Below, one piece after another: positions 12,417 to 24,830 of a DNA stretch of 64,000 nt. Made by a program: the position numbers and the translations under genes. The stretch is from Siphonodentalium dalli (lineage: Eukaryota > Mollusca > Scaphopoda > Gadilida > Siphonodentaliidae). The number at the start of each line of letters is the position of its first letter. Position 1 is the stretch's first letter. The stretch covers positions 23,066,987 through 23,130,986 of the forward strand of contig CP136063.1 of the NCBI GenBank assembly GCA_032622095.1. The letters are read 5' to 3'. Under the pieces are notes generated by a model. The model did no database searches, was not told the DNA's origin, and saw nothing but the letters and a program-made list of their open reading frames with translations.

Positions 12417-13318
12417 GGTGGGTAGATCATGCCATGAATCTCTACTAATGCTAACGCCCGTAGAGAATAGAGATCATACTCCATCAGTTCAAAACCCGGA
12501 AACTTTTTTATAGTTTTGACAGGGAACCGTATAAAGTCGAAAAAATAACGCGGGGAATGTACTTCTTTGTTCATACCTGTTGCTTAATGATTTATTCATC
12601 GGTACGTGAAGTTCCCAGCTCGAGATTACATTATTTACGTGACTTTTGAGACCCGATTCCGTGATAAATATTTATTTTATTCCCTGTCGCCAAATTCAGG
12701 CCATAAGCGGCCGCACGCGGAAACAATTCTGTGTCAAGCTCCCCCTGCGTAACACACACTCACACAATCCAATGCGACGGCAGTCTCTGTTATCGGGGAC
12801 ACCACGGGCCGTAGTACTAGTGTACAAGTTTCTTCACAACGGAGACAGATACAAACGATTTATGCACGAAACAATGTTTTATTCCAAATCAATGGCAATA
12901 TAAAGCAGATATTATAGTGTGTATTAATCCAGTGTGAGTGTTGTAACGCAGGGGGAGCTTGACCAGCTTGCAACCGGTTCGGTGGCTGGAAATTATACTT
13001 TAGTCATCGACCAATCAGAATTGCTTCCGCGTGCGGCCGCTTACGGCCTGAATTTGGCGACAGGGAATAAAATAAATATTTATCGCGGAATCGGGTCTCA
13101 AAAGTCAATAATGTAATCTCGAGCTGGGAACTTCACGTACCGATGAATAAATCATTAAGCAACAGGTATGAACAAAGTACATTCCCCGCGTTATTTTTTC
13201 GACTTTATACGGTTCGCTGTCAAAACTTAAAAAAAGTTCCCGGGTTTTGAACTGATGGAGCATGATCTCTACAGGCGTTAGCATTAGTAGAGATTCATGG
13301 CATGATCTATGGGGCGGG
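12417..13318. mobile_element. Large foldback element
   Basis: Left arm 12417-12767 and right arm about 12930-13318 are inverted copies at high identity (shared landmarks GCGGCCGC, CTCGAGCTGGGAACTTCACG-type and GATTCATGGCATGATCTA segments), around a unique centre of about 160 bases. The right arm has about 53 extra bases containing GCAACCGGTTCGGTGG. No transposase frame is visible. Either a foldback transposon or a non-autonomous derivative with very long terminal repeats. Confidence 0.75.
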
Positions 13319-13429
13319 TATAGTCACGGACCCTATGTAAACAACTGCTTCCAAGCCAAAAATCAAGAAATGTGAGTATATTTTTATCGTTCATCATTCT
13401 TCACAGAGTTCAGAAAACATACCCATATT

Positions 13430-13668
13430 TTTTTCTTAGATATGGACTTTGTGTTGAACAGTTTGTTGAATTTGGGTTCGAAAAAATACATTTTAAAAAC
13501 TTCTATAAATTTCACATTTTGTATTTTTAACATAATCCACCATGAATTATACTATTAAAATGTTGCATCAACGGGCTTGGTTGCTTTGATTACTAAAAGT
13601 GAACATAATTCTTTATTTTGACTCTATCAAATATGGGCTGAAATTGAAAATGGGTTAGCAAAGTCCTC
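13430..13668 (-). repeat. Dispersed repeat, inverted copy of 7400-7650
   Basis: Shares AGATATGGACTTTG, TTGGGTTCGAAAAAAT and AAAGTGAACATAAT in the reverse order of the 7.4 kb copy. Confidence 0.65.
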
Positions 13669-14430
13669 AAGTTTATCAAGTCAGGTCTGACTACTTACGA
13701 AGTAGAGCATACTGACACACCAACCAACCAAATAATCAAATATGTAGCTACCAAGGGATGGTATGTGGATATTGTGTTGCCTTGATTGTGGTCACGGTAA
13801 GCATCAATTATGCTAATGTAATGATGTCGCCCAACCCTGCATGACTGATATTTCTGAATTCGTGCACGGAAAAACCCAGCGTATGACCTTGACCCTAACG
13901 ATATTGGAGACACACTAAAAGGTGTAAGCCGATGCCGGATACAAATAAAAGCCGAAATAACAACAAAATTAATACAAGACAGTCAATGACCGTGGGGTCA
14001 CTCAACTGACCGTGGGTCACTCAACTGACTGCAAAGACTGAGACTCTGGAGAACTTGTCATAATCAGTTTAAAATAAGTAGTTCTAAACAGGACATGTTG
14101 CTAGAGAGGCTTTATGTGTGTATATAGGTGAATATCCACCTTGAAATTACCAATTGTACACTACTGATCACCCCCTCTCCAGCTCATAACTAGTTCCCTC
14201 CCTCCCGGACTTCCAAGTTCGTAAATCCTTTCGCTCACCTCCCTTAGGTTGGAAAATATTTCACAACCGACACGTCAAACTTTCTCAATTGTTGGAAATT
14301 TCCAATGGCACAAGCACCTTTTAAAAAACAAACATTTAGACATGTTTGAAGCCCAATTATCCATGGAACCTAAACACTGTATGTCAGATTAATCAGTCAG
14401 GTGGTTCCAAGGTAGATGTTTTAATGAGTT
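13669..14430. other. Intergenic, no gene seen
   Basis: Contains a short direct repeat (GACCGTGGGTCACTCAACTG twice near 13989-14027). No exon-like frame or transposon end recognised. Confidence 0.5.
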
Positions 14431-14439
14431 TGAGATATC

Positions 14440-15255
14440 AATGATTTTTTAGTCCCTGTAGCCATTTATTGACCAGTTGCATGACCTCATTTTAACAAAT
14501 CTGAATCTCAGTCACCAAAAGGCCATCCACACTATATGTAAGCTAAATAGTCCAACCTCTCTTGAGAATACATTTTAAGAATTACAATAGAGACAAATAG
14601 TTATGTCCCTGGTCCCACCCTATTTGACATGGTGGCCCCCATATGAATAAATTTGAATCCCAGTCACCAATGAACCCTTCATACTAAATATCAGTAAAAT
14701 AGACATGATGGTTCTTGTGAAGGAAGCATATTAAGAATTATTATGGAGGGAAACAGTCCTTTGCTTTGCCCATATTTGACCTGGTGGCACCAATTTAACA
14801 AATCTGAATTCCAGTCAAACAAGAACATTCCATGCTAAATAAGCCAACTAGTTCTTGCAAACATGTTTTAAGAATTACTATGGAGTGAAATAGTTAATCC
14901 CTGGTTCTACCCTTATTTGATTTTGTGATCCCATTTTCACAAATCTGAATTCCTGTCACCCAAGGTAATTTCATTCCAAATATAAGAAAAATATGCCATT
15001 TTGGTTCTTGCAAAGAAGACAGATCATGAATTACAATGGAGAGAAAGAGTATTGTATCTGGCCTTGCACCTATTTGACCTGGTGACCCTCCTTGAACAAA
15101 TGTGAATCACAATCCCCAAAGGAGCCTCTATATTAAATGTGAGCTAAATAGACCTGGTGATTCTGTCAAAGAAGACTTTTCAAGGGTTACTATAGAGGGA
15201 AAGTATGCCCCTGGCTTTTCCCTATTTGACCTGGTGACCCTATCTGAAATGAAAT
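14440..15255 (+). repeat. Diverged tandem repeat, about 150-base unit
   Basis: Five to six units share CTATTTGACCTGGTGACCC, ACAAATCTGAATTCCAGTCA and AAGAATTACTATGGAGGGAA-type segments. The same repeat recurs at 51740-52430 and 53280-53675. Likely the core of another tandem-repeat mobile element; no ACGG tract or end hairpin adjoins it. Confidence 0.7.
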
Positions 15256-15721
15256 AGTATAGCTGGCAGTGTCAAATATGTTCTCTTGTGAGGTGGTGGG
15301 AGTGGGAGTGTTAGATGTCCTATTGAGATATTTGAACAAATGCAATTGGTAGATTGTTGTAATTAGGAATTAATGACCTCTAGCAGATCCCAAGGGAATG
15401 TTTATAGATATGTCAGATTTCACTTGACATGTGTAGGCATACAATACCAAAGTAATGCTACTTATTAATGATTCTCTGTCCAGAATTTGAGTAAATATTA
15501 TTTTTGGGACCAGGGAGGCAGAAGCAGTGAACTTGAGTGAAGGGCCAGGAAGCATAACCTTCAGAATGGTAATGGCATTAGTTTTAGATTTGTTTAACAT
15601 GTTAAACAAAACAAAATAATTGACACCATGGAGTTAAATCTGAATTGAAATTGATATTATCTTTTTTTTTTAATATTTAAAAAACAATTCACATTTTTTA
15701 AAAATATATATTTTTTTATTT

Positions 15722-16102
15722 TAAAGTGATGTGAACACTCTGGTAGGGTGATCAAACAGAAATGGAGAATAATCTTGTTCAAAGTAGTTATTTTAACAAA
15801 TATTATATCTAAACTAACAACACGTACACACACCGTCATGCTTATATATTAATTAAATGCAGTGACTGCCGATGGTGAAAACGTGTTCGTTAGTTTATGG
15901 CCGATAGATGCATCCCGATTCTAGTAAATGTTTACAATTTAGCATAGTTCAGACAATGTTTTCTATGGAGTGGTACGGTCGATTTGCTTCAGATTTTCGG
16001 TGATGTTAGTAGAATGCTACATTCCTCCAGTTGGCATAGCACCAGAATACGAACTTATCAGTTTCACACACCCGAACAAGTACATAACATGTCTTTAAGC
16101 AA
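15722..16102 (+). repeat. Dispersed repeat P
   Basis: A 330-380-base repeat with AAATGGAGAATAATCTTG, CTTATATATTAATTAAATGC, GATTTTCGGTGATGTTAGTA and CTTATCAGTTTCACAC. Other copies: 34232, 38925, 43957, partial at 53474 and 17462. Several lie in introns of the minus-strand gene. Nature unknown. Confidence 0.7.
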
Positions 16103-16126
16103 GCTAGGATTTCAATTAATTTTTTT

Positions 16127-16290
16127 TTAAAAACACATCTGAATGTGAGTCACATCCACACCAAATATGAACACATTCGGTCTTATAGTTCTGGAGAAGA
16201 AGATTATTCTTGACGGGCGGATGGACGACGGTCGAGGAGTGATGAATATAGCTCCACCAGACTTCATCTCAGGTGAGCTAAAAAGGTGAA
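16127..16290 (+). mobile_element. 3' end of a tandem-repeat element
   Basis: A single core-like unit (CACACCAAATATGAACACAT) followed by a short GACGGGCGGATGGACGACGG tract and a terminal CCACCAGACTTCATCTC/GGTGAGCTA end. It resembles the other pearl-like 3' ends in plan only. Confidence 0.4.
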
Positions 16291-16329
16291 AGCGGGGCCT
16301 GATAGGGATTCGTTCTGAATCAAGCACAC

Positions 16330-17361
16330 TAAACGTGTCGAGCTGGCCGGCTCCAATTAAAACGTGTTAGCGTCTTATGTGCTTACCGTTGTGGCTATAG
16401 CGGTATTAAATCGGATTAACTGGCGATTAATTAGCGACGCTGGGCTATTGGTTTTGTGTTTTGATGGCAGTTTGGGAGACAAATGTATACAATTCTAAAT
16501 GACAACTATATTTAATCAGAATGCATAAAATAAGCACATATAAATAACAAACAAGATAAAGCATAATTTCAAATTATATATCCACACATTAATATCTGAC
16601 AATACCCACACTGGATGTGTCCAAAATATGAAGGCTTTAAGGTAATGAGTAAAAATATATCTGATATTCACAATGAAACTAACGAGAATTTTGACTTTTA
16701 GGGAACCAGCAAAAATACCTATTCTTCCCATGCATGAATAATTCACTACACTTATGTAAAATTTTATAGTTTATTTGCGGAATATTGAGGAGCTACACTC
16801 CCCAAAATAGAACTGTAGACATACTTTACTAGTATACATTAATACATAAATAGAACTGTAGACATACTATAGTATACATTAGTACATAAAACATATGTTA
16901 TACTGAATGAAAGCCAATTTATAAATAACTAGTTGGGGTACCTGCCTACCTGGTGTTGCTCGGGCGAAGAATGTGTAATTTATTAGTGGCCCTTCAGTCA
17001 TTTAAAAATAATTATTAGTCATCTGCGGTAAACAGTACCTATTGCATGACTCTCCGGATAAAGTTAAATTTGATAATAATGCATCATGTTTCATTTTACT
17101 TTTGTACACCAATTTCCCCACATATTGTCTGGAGTGATATTAAACGCTCTTTATCAAATAATTTATTAGCCCCCCTTTAAGTCATTTGAGGTCAAAGGTG
17201 CCTATCCCATGACAGTCTCCTGGTCAGGTGACCCATCTGAACGGTATGGTATGTAATTAGCATGAGGCCATTCTACACATGTTTATATGCCTATCATATA
17301 GTTGAAAGATGAACCCGAATCCTGCTTCTAACAAGACAGTCAATGATTGTGAAGTAAAGAC
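16330..17361. other. Intergenic, no gene seen
   Basis: Contains a duplicated segment, AATAGAACTGTAGACATACT at 16808 and 16850. No supported gene. Confidence 0.5.
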
Positions 17362-17363
17362 TA

Positions 17364-17754
17364 CAGTAATGCCCTAAATAATCGACTCCTTAACCACAGC
17401 AGAATTATGGGTAACTTTGCAGGATTTTTGGAAATATGGCTTGTTGCCATTCATCGGAAAGCTCTCGCCATCATTAATATATATAATAATTACGGTGTGT
17501 GTGGCCAATTTAGATATAATATTTGTAAAATATAACTACTTTGAGGAAGATTAGTCTCAATTCAATTCAATTCTTTATTCTCATCACCTTATAATAAATG
17601 GTATGGAGAAAACACATTTACAATATATACATTATATATATATATCACTGAGAGCTTTCTGATGAATGGCAACAAGCCATATTTCCGACTAAATACTGAA
17701 AAGTTACCCATAATTCTGCTGTGGTTAAGGAGTCGATTATTTAGAGCATTACTG
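17364..17754. mobile_element. Mariner-type hairpin MITE (family C), split
   Basis: It starts CAGTAATGCCCTAAATAATC after TA and ends in the complement before TA. The two halves are complementary (GCAGAATTATGGGTAACTTT, GGCTTGTTGCCATTCAT). About 190 bases with part of repeat P are inserted at the tip of the hairpin (17455-17645). TA target and CAGT ends fit the Tc1/mariner group. Confidence 0.75.
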
Positions 17755-17821
17755 TACTCATTATGTTTTTGAAATGCGCTCTTGTATTGTATAATACTTG
17801 TTGGACCAAGCCTGAGTTTAG

Positions 17822-18560
17822 TCATGAATGATGTCCCCAGAGGGTGAATTTAATGACGATGTCCCGCATAGTGGGCTAGCATCACTAAATTCACCCCCTC
17901 ATTCTGCATGGCCTCATCTGCTATGTGACATTCGGCAAACCTCATCAGACAGATTCCGTCACTGTTTGCCCCAGAGGTCATAGGTCAAGGAGTCCAGAAT
18001 GGCTATGGGAGACACAGACTTAGATTGAAGTTCCCTGTGAATATTGTGATGTACACACATTGGACCTCGATTATGCAATGTGTCGTCTGCCAATTTGGGG
18101 ATATAGAGAAACTAATCTAAAAAAGATATAGTATCTATGTGAAGAAGTTTCTATAGAAATTTGTTAATAAAGAAACTTTCCAGAGAAGATGAGACCTAAG
18201 CAGAATGAGGTTCCCAGAGGGTGAATTTAGTGATGCTAGCCTGCTATGCCGGATAGCGTCACTAAATTCACCCTCTGGGGACCTCATTCTGCAAATAACA
18301 GGCACCTTATTCTCAGGCCTGGGCAAGCCTTGAAATAGTGTGTCTGTCATTTGCAGAATGAGTTCCCCAGAGGGTGAATTTAGTGATGCTACCCCGCATA
18401 GTGGGCTAGCATCACCAAATTCACCCTCTGGGGACCTCATTCTGCTTACAACTCAGCAGAATGAGGTTCCCAGAGGGTGAATTTAGTGATGCTACCCCGC
18501 ATAGTGGGCTAGCATCACCAAATTCACCCTCTGGGAACCTCATTCTGCAAACTCAGGCTT
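17822..18560. mobile_element. Cluster of four B-family hairpins
   Basis: Palindromes at about 17822-17914, 18203-18292, 18355-18446 and 18454-18548, all with CCCCAGAGGGTGAATTTA arms. The block 18180-18600 is duplicated at 19565-19990. Confidence 0.75.
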
Positions 18561-18581
18561 GTATTGGATCATATAACTTTA

Positions 18582-19181
18582 AAGGCCCACTTAATTTTCG
18601 AGTCGCGAATTTTTTTTTTTTATAGTGACTTGATATACTGTTTTAATAACAATCTATGCCATAAAATATGATTAAAATACTATAATTCATCACTATTTGA
18701 AACATCTGTGTCTCAGAAGATGCCCACATAGAAATAGAATACTGCTGAAATCATAGAATGACTTCCCCCCTTTGGCTCCCAGAATGCAACAGAATTCAAA
18801 CTTATTCAATGGAAGGGGATGAACTTGATCTTTAATATATAGAGTTATATAGGATAGGATAATATTTTATTTCACAATACATTAATACATTATAATATAA
18901 GTGAATTCATATACATGTATGTATTGAGTGGAGTGCCTAGGCCTATGATGGATATGAATGAATATGCAACATTCAGTTATTCCCCCTGCGTTGAAAATAA
19001 TACTGCTTTTTACTGCAATCTAGATGACAGAACGCATTGGCAACTCAACAAAAACGACATGTCCATTACACTGGATTAGTTGATAATACAATGTTTTGGA
19101 GCTTCCTCTTTCAAATGGTATATAATATGGCATATATTTTATATAATGTAATCTGGGGTTTCGAAAATTAAGTGGGCCTTT
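18582..19181. mobile_element. E-family MITE, 600 bases
   Basis: Terminal inverted repeats AAGGCCCACTTAATTTTCGA and its complement, flanked by TTTA/TTAA. A second copy with a lost right end is at 55797. No coding sequence. Confidence 0.7.
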
Positions 19182-19289
19182 AACCATCACAACAGAATTC
19201 TACTTCTCCCTAATATCCAAATATGGAGAAGTGATTTCTCCCAATATGAAACCTCTAGGCTGTTCCCTGTTATCGAATATTAGTCTGCA

Positions 19290-19960
19290 AGTCTGCAAAT
19301 AGCATGTCTGTCATTTGCAGAATGAGGTCCCCAGAGGGTGAATTTGGTGACGCTATCCCGCCATCACCAATTTCAGCCTCTGGAGACCTCATTCTGCTTA
19401 GGCCCTCAACTGCTATGGTAGATCTAGGATCAGATTGAAGTTCCCCAGTTGAAGTTGGTGATGATCACCCATTGGGCACCTCGATTATGGATTTTACCTT
19501 CTGCAAATTAGGGGATATAGAAACTTCCCATATGGGAAAACATAACTAAAAACAATGTTAATTTGATACTATAGATACTTCCCAGAAGATGAGGCCTAAG
19601 CAGAATGAGGTCTCCAGAGGGTCAATTTGGTGATGCTAGCCCGCTGTGCAGGATAGCATCACTAAATTCACCCTCTGGGGACCTCATTCTGCAAATAACA
19701 GGCACCTTATTCTCAGGCCTGGGCAAGCCTTGAAATAGTGTGTCTGTCATTTGCAGAATGAGTTCCCCAGAGGGTGAATTTAGTGATGCTACCCCGCATA
19801 GTGGGCTAGCATCACCAAATTCACCCTCTGGGGACCTCATTCTGCTTACAACTCAGCAGAATGAGGTTCCCAGAGGGTGAATTTAGTGATGCTACCCCAC
19901 ATAGTGGGCTAGCATCACCAAATTCACCCTCTGGGAACCTCATTCTGCAAACTCAGGCTT
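19290..19960. mobile_element. Cluster of four B-family hairpins
   Basis: Palindromes at 19317-19394, 19598-19692, 19755-19846 and 19857-19948 with the B-family spacer (TAGGGGATATAGAAACTTCC-type). The right part duplicates 18180-18600, including its neighbour TTGTATTGGATCATATAAC. Confidence 0.75.
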
Positions 19961-19995
19961 GTATTGGATCATATAACTTTAATATAAAGGCCCAC

Positions 19996-20350
19996 TTAAC
20001 CCTTTACCCAACAGAAGGGCCATGTGCCAATGCATTCTCTTATATATGCGAGTCGACCATAGGTCGCCTCGCATATATAAGAGAATGCATTGGCTTAACA
20101 CATTAAAAATTATAAAATTGTTAAAGAATGTAAGAAAAAATGGTAAAAAGTGTTAAAAAAATATGGTCGACTCGCATATATAAGAGAATGCATTGGCACA
20201 GGGCATAACTGTAACTATCACAATGTGGTCAAGGAGCCGGTTCCAATGATATCCATATGTGTATGGTTCTATTGAGACAGACCGAAGATATTTTAGGCTG
20301 TTGAAGCTTTATTTGGCCGGTTTTGGCCGGTTTGTTGGGTAAAGGGTTAA
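19996..20350 (-). mobile_element. piggyBac-like MITE, family A, internally deleted
   Basis: TTAA at both ends and family A termini. The second internal hairpin has lost its left arm (it reads AAAAATATGGTCGACTCG). Confidence 0.8.
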
Positions 20351-21416
20351 ACGTGTCCCATAAATCTATTAAATTAAACTATATACAAAACAGCAGTCAA
20401 ACTTTTGTTCAAAAGTTATTCACCAAAGCTGAGCAAATAAACAAAATATAACAATATTCCCTAAGCAAAATGCATGAAAAGGTATAAATACATGTATATT
20501 GTAAATGTTAAAATATATAATTCATGTACATGTATAACACATACAGAAAATAGTCCAAGTTTCCTTAAACATTTAACCCTTCCATGACTGGAGTCTGCTC
20601 AGGTCTGTGAGGGGCTCCATAAGAGTAGTTTAGCCCTTCCATGACTGGAGCTTCCTGAAAGTTTGTGAAAACCCTGTGCCAATGCATTCTCTTATATATT
20701 CGAGTCTCCCATAGGGAGCCTCGTATATATATATATAAGAGAATACATTGGCCTAACAATATTTACCTTGACCTTGTAAGTCAGTGTATTCTCTTATATA
20801 TGTGAAGCTCAGACATATAAGAGAATGCACTGGCACAGTATCTTTAATGCTGCACATGCGAGTCTCCCATAGGGAGCCTTGTATATATATATAAGAGAAT
20901 ACATTGGCCTAACAATATTTACCTTGACCTTGTAAGTCAGTGTATTCTCTTATATATGTGAAGCTCAGACATATAAGAGAATGCACTGGCACAGTATCTT
21001 TAATGCTGCACCAGCCAAGCTCCTGGATCGTTATGAAAGGGTTAAACGAGATGGAAATAATAGTTAACCCTTACATTGACTGCAGCTGCTGTTCCCTGTT
21101 ATCGAATATTAGTCTGATGTGCTGGACTTTACAAGTTTTCTCATTAAAACCTGTCCCATAAATCTATTAAATTAAACTATATACAAAGCAGCAATCAAAC
21201 TTTTGTTCAAAAGTTATTCACCAAAGCTGAGCAAATAAACAAAATATAACAATATTCTCTAAGCAAAATGCATGAAAAGGTATAAATACAAGTATATTGT
21301 AAATGTTAAAATATATAATAATTCATGTACATGTACAACACATACAGTTAAAATATATAATAATTCATGTACATGTATAACACATACATAAAATAGTCCA
21401 AGTTTCTATTTAACTT
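20351..21416. repeat. Segmental duplication around the A'' MITEs
   Basis: The 220 bases at 20351-20572 (CCCATAAATCTATTAAATTA, AACTTTTGTTCAAAAGTTAT) recur at 21148-21416, each time followed by an A'' MITE, so flank and MITE were duplicated together. Confidence 0.75.
20573..21045 (+). mobile_element. piggyBac-like MITE, family A''
   Basis: TTAA-flanked ends CCCTTCCATGACTGGAG and CGTTATGAAAGGG. Internal hairpins are diverged relatives of the family A core (CATTCTCTTATATAT, TCTCCCATAGGGAGCC). An internal block is duplicated within the element (20740-20870 and 20880-21010). Confidence 0.7.
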
Positions 21417-21670
21417 TTAACCCTTCCATGACTGGAGCTTCCTGAAATTTTGCGATAACCTTGTGCCAATGCATTCTCTTATATATATGTGAGTCTCCCA
21501 TAGGCAGCCTCGCATGTGTACAAGAATACATTGGCCTAACAATATTCCTTGACCTTGTAAGTCAGTGTATTCTCTTATATATGTGAAGCTCAGACATATA
21601 AGAGAATGCACTGGCACAGTATCTTCAATGCTACACCAGCGAAGCTCCTGGATCGTTATGAAAGGGTTAA
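21417..21670 (+). mobile_element. piggyBac-like MITE, family A''
   Basis: Shorter sister of 20573-21045 with TTAA at both ends and one pair of diverged hairpins. It preserves the empty version of the site used by the nested insertion at 21877. Confidence 0.75.
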
Positions 21671-21688
21671 ACGAGATGGAAATAATAG

Positions 21689-22143
21689 TTAACCCTTACA
21701 TTGACTGGAGCTGCTGAAATTTTTGAAAACCCTGTGCAATTGAATTATCTTATATATGTTAGTCTCCCATAGGGAGCCTCACATATATGAGAGAATACAT
21801 TGGCCAAACAATATTTACATTGACCTTGAAAACCAGGGCATTCTAGCATATATGAGAATGCACTGGCACAGGATCTTTAACCCTTTGAGTGCCAGGTCCG
21901 ATTTTTGTATCAACCCATATACCCTGTGCCAATGCATTCTCTTATATATGCGAGTCGACCATAGGTCGCCTCGCATATATAAGAGAATGCATTGGCCTAA
22001 CATTTTTTTTTTTTACAATTTTAATAATTTATTCTTATATTCTTGAACAGACTTATTTTGTAGATTTAGGGCCGATGAGATCGGCCCCTGGCACTCAACG
22101 GGTTAATGCTGCACCAGCATAGCTCCTGTCATGAATGGGTTAA
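21689..22143 (+). mobile_element. piggyBac-like MITE, family A'', carrying a nested MITE
   Basis: TTAA-flanked with CCCTTACATTGACTGGAGC and a right end ATGAATGGG. It is interrupted at 21877-22106 by a family A' MITE exactly at a TTAA. Confidence 0.75.
21877..22106 (+). mobile_element. piggyBac-like MITE, family A', nested
   Basis: Ends CCCTTTGAGTGCCAGG and its near complement, with TTAA on both sides. It contains the intact shared hairpin core. The sister elements read ATCTTTAATGCTGCACCAG at this point, with a single TTAA. Confidence 0.85.
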
Positions 22144-23640
22144 CCAGTTTGTGATATTGGTTGTTCTTGATGCTGGTTGAGGTCAAATATCTGTTAAATT
22201 ACCCTCCATTACCCTCCTATAGCAGACTTTACACCCAGACGTTTGGGTCCGAATGTCTTGACAATTGTAATCAGCTTTATCATTACATACCTGGTGTTTG
22301 GGAGTGATGCCAGGAGGATTTATAACCTATAACCCACTCCGGCAATGTTATAATGCCGCTGAAGAGCGTATGTATAGTTTGTGAATATTTTCCTATGTAC
22401 CCCATACCCAGTGGGTTTGTACCCTTTTATCCTAAATATCAACACAGAATATTATATTTATGGGAATGAGTTATATCTTACGTTCACCATGATTTATTAA
22501 AAATTAGATTTATGCTAAAATATGTATATTTATTCTGTGTAACTCTAATTAATCACATTCGTTTATGTTGGTAAAAGACGAGTTTGCACTCTTCCGAATT
22601 ATTATAAATGTGATAAATTGTAAATATCTTTTCTTATTAAATTCCCATTTGATTTAACAATTCATGAATAGAGATCAGAACAATGGAATAAACTGGTTAC
22701 TGGGTTAAAGGTGAATTGTCTCTTCATATAACAATCTTTAAATAGTTTCTTGGATATTAAATAATAAATATGAATTTTAGACCCATGTCCGGAAACGCTT
22801 CTATCAATTAATATTGAATTTATTTCAAATATTTTATTAGAAAATGAGATGATTAAGTGCGACAATTTATTGTTCTATTTTTAGAACATGTCATTCAGGC
22901 GATACCATATAGCGATAGAGATCATTAGGTTGTTCCCATAGCAATGCTCCGAACGTCAAATTTCCCAAAAAGGTTGTTTGTATTGTTTTATTACATAATA
23001 GTTATAAGCGATAATGAGTCTAATTAACGTTTATTTGTGACAAAATTACACAATACAATTTCTGGTCTCTGTTAACAGTAACCACTATTGTTCATTAGCT
23101 AAACAACCACATATTTTTAGACAGAAAATATTTTAAATATAATCAATATTAATCGATAGAAGCATTTCTGGACAGAGGTCTTCGATTCATATCTAATATT
23201 TTATAACCCGGTAACTATATAACACATGTTTACAAAGAGAGAGACCATCTTTAATATCAATGGAATTATTAAATTTAAATGAATGGGTTGCTTGGCTTAA
23301 ACCCGCCACAGAAAAGTAAATTTTTAGTAATGGAAAGGATCTTTGAAGTAAACCAGCACCTAGAAGAACCAATATCTCAAGCTGTTTATCACATGGGACG
23401 AAACCACAGGTACCTGGAACAAAATGACCCCCCCCCCACAAAGTACATAACGTCTCTGTTTCAGGTACCTGCGCAGGCCTGCAAATTTGAGGCGAATGAC
23501 CTTTCAGTTGGCCTGGATGTTATCTAAAATGAAAATGCCACAAATTAAAAACAAGTCGCGCCAAAGTTTTATGTAGGTTTTGCGATAACTGATTTTCAAC
23601 CTTGATTTTAGACATACAAAAGTATTATCAATAAGTTGCT
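22144..23640. other. Intergenic with a long imperfect inverted repeat
   Basis: About 22670-22850 and 23115-23215 are inverted relatives (TCAATATTAATNGATAGAAGC, GGACANNGGTCT). No gene is supported; short frames here lack splice or family evidence. Confidence 0.5.
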
Positions 23641-23647
23641 GGTATGC

Positions 23648-23899
23648 CCAGCTGTAGTTAATAATACCAGCTGTAGTTAATAATACCTGCAGCTGTAGTT
23701 AATAATACCTGCAGCTGTAGTTAATAATACCAGCTGTAGTTAATAATACCAGCTGTAGTTAATAATACCAGCCAGCTGTAGTTAATAATACCAGCCAGCT
23801 GTAGTTAATAATACCAGCTGTAGTTAATAATACCAGCTGTAGTTAATAATACCAGCTGTAGTTAATAATACCAGCTGTAGTTAATAATACCAGCTGTAG
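23648..23899 (+). repeat. Minisatellite, 19-base unit, 13 copies
   Basis: CCAGCTGTAGTTAATAATA repeats, with a few units enlarged to 22-23 bases by an extra CTG or CCAG. Confidence 0.95.
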
Positions 23900-24477
23900 T
23901 GATTATAACAGTTTGTGTAACTCTTCTGTTAACCTATGGTATGGGTTATCTAAGCACAAACCAGGTGAACGAAAAATAAGTTACACATAATTTTGAAACC
24001 TGCAGGCCTGCTGTGGGGCAAACGGCACACACAGAGACACGGAACATGTCTACAAGAAACCCGGACGGTGTCAATGTGATTTAAGAGGCCTGGAAGAACA
24101 CAAGAACCCTGGATCAAATGTATTTAAATCAGGTTTCTTATGACGGTATTTCGGGGTTGTTGTGTAGACGTGATCCACTTTTCGTTGGTTGCCGTTTGTC
24201 CAGTGTATCTATGTCGAAGTAATAACAAAAAATAGCACCATCAGCCATCATGGCATAAAATGCCATGTCAAACCATAATATAGTGTTATATATACAGTTA
24301 TATAAATGCAAACATAAGTCCCTTAGCTCGATCATTGAGCCAAATTACCCCATTAAGTATAGAATGGGACTTGTAGGTCATTCTCAAATCAAGTTAAAAT
24401 TGTGGGAATTTCTGAGAAGCTTAATTAAATCACCATATTTAATAATATAATAAGGAATTTGTCAGAATATTTGTGCT

Positions 24478-24830
24478 TTTCATGTGTTGTTTATGTATTG
24501 TTTATATGCACATGTGTCATACATTTGTTGTATGTGTGTTGTTTATGTGTTCATGCATTGTTTATGTGTACATGTGTTGTTAATACACATGTATGTATTG
24601 GTGTTGTTTATATGTAATGTGTTGTTTATGTGTAGTATGGGTTGTACATGTGTTGTTTATGTGTTGTTTATGCACACATGTGTTGTTTATGTGTTCATGT
24701 GTTGTTTGCGTGTACATGTGTTGTTTGTGTGTCCATGTATTGTTTATGTGTTGTTTATACCGGTATGTCCATGTGTTGTGCATGTGTTGTTTATGCATAC
24801 ATGTGTTGTTTAATATGTGCAAATGTATTT
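24478..24830 (+). repeat. Low-complexity TGTTGTTTATGTG tract
   Basis: Irregular repeats of TGTGTTGTTTATGTGTACA. Frames rich in Cys/Val/Leu on one strand and Thr/His on the other are compositional artefacts. Confidence 0.85.
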
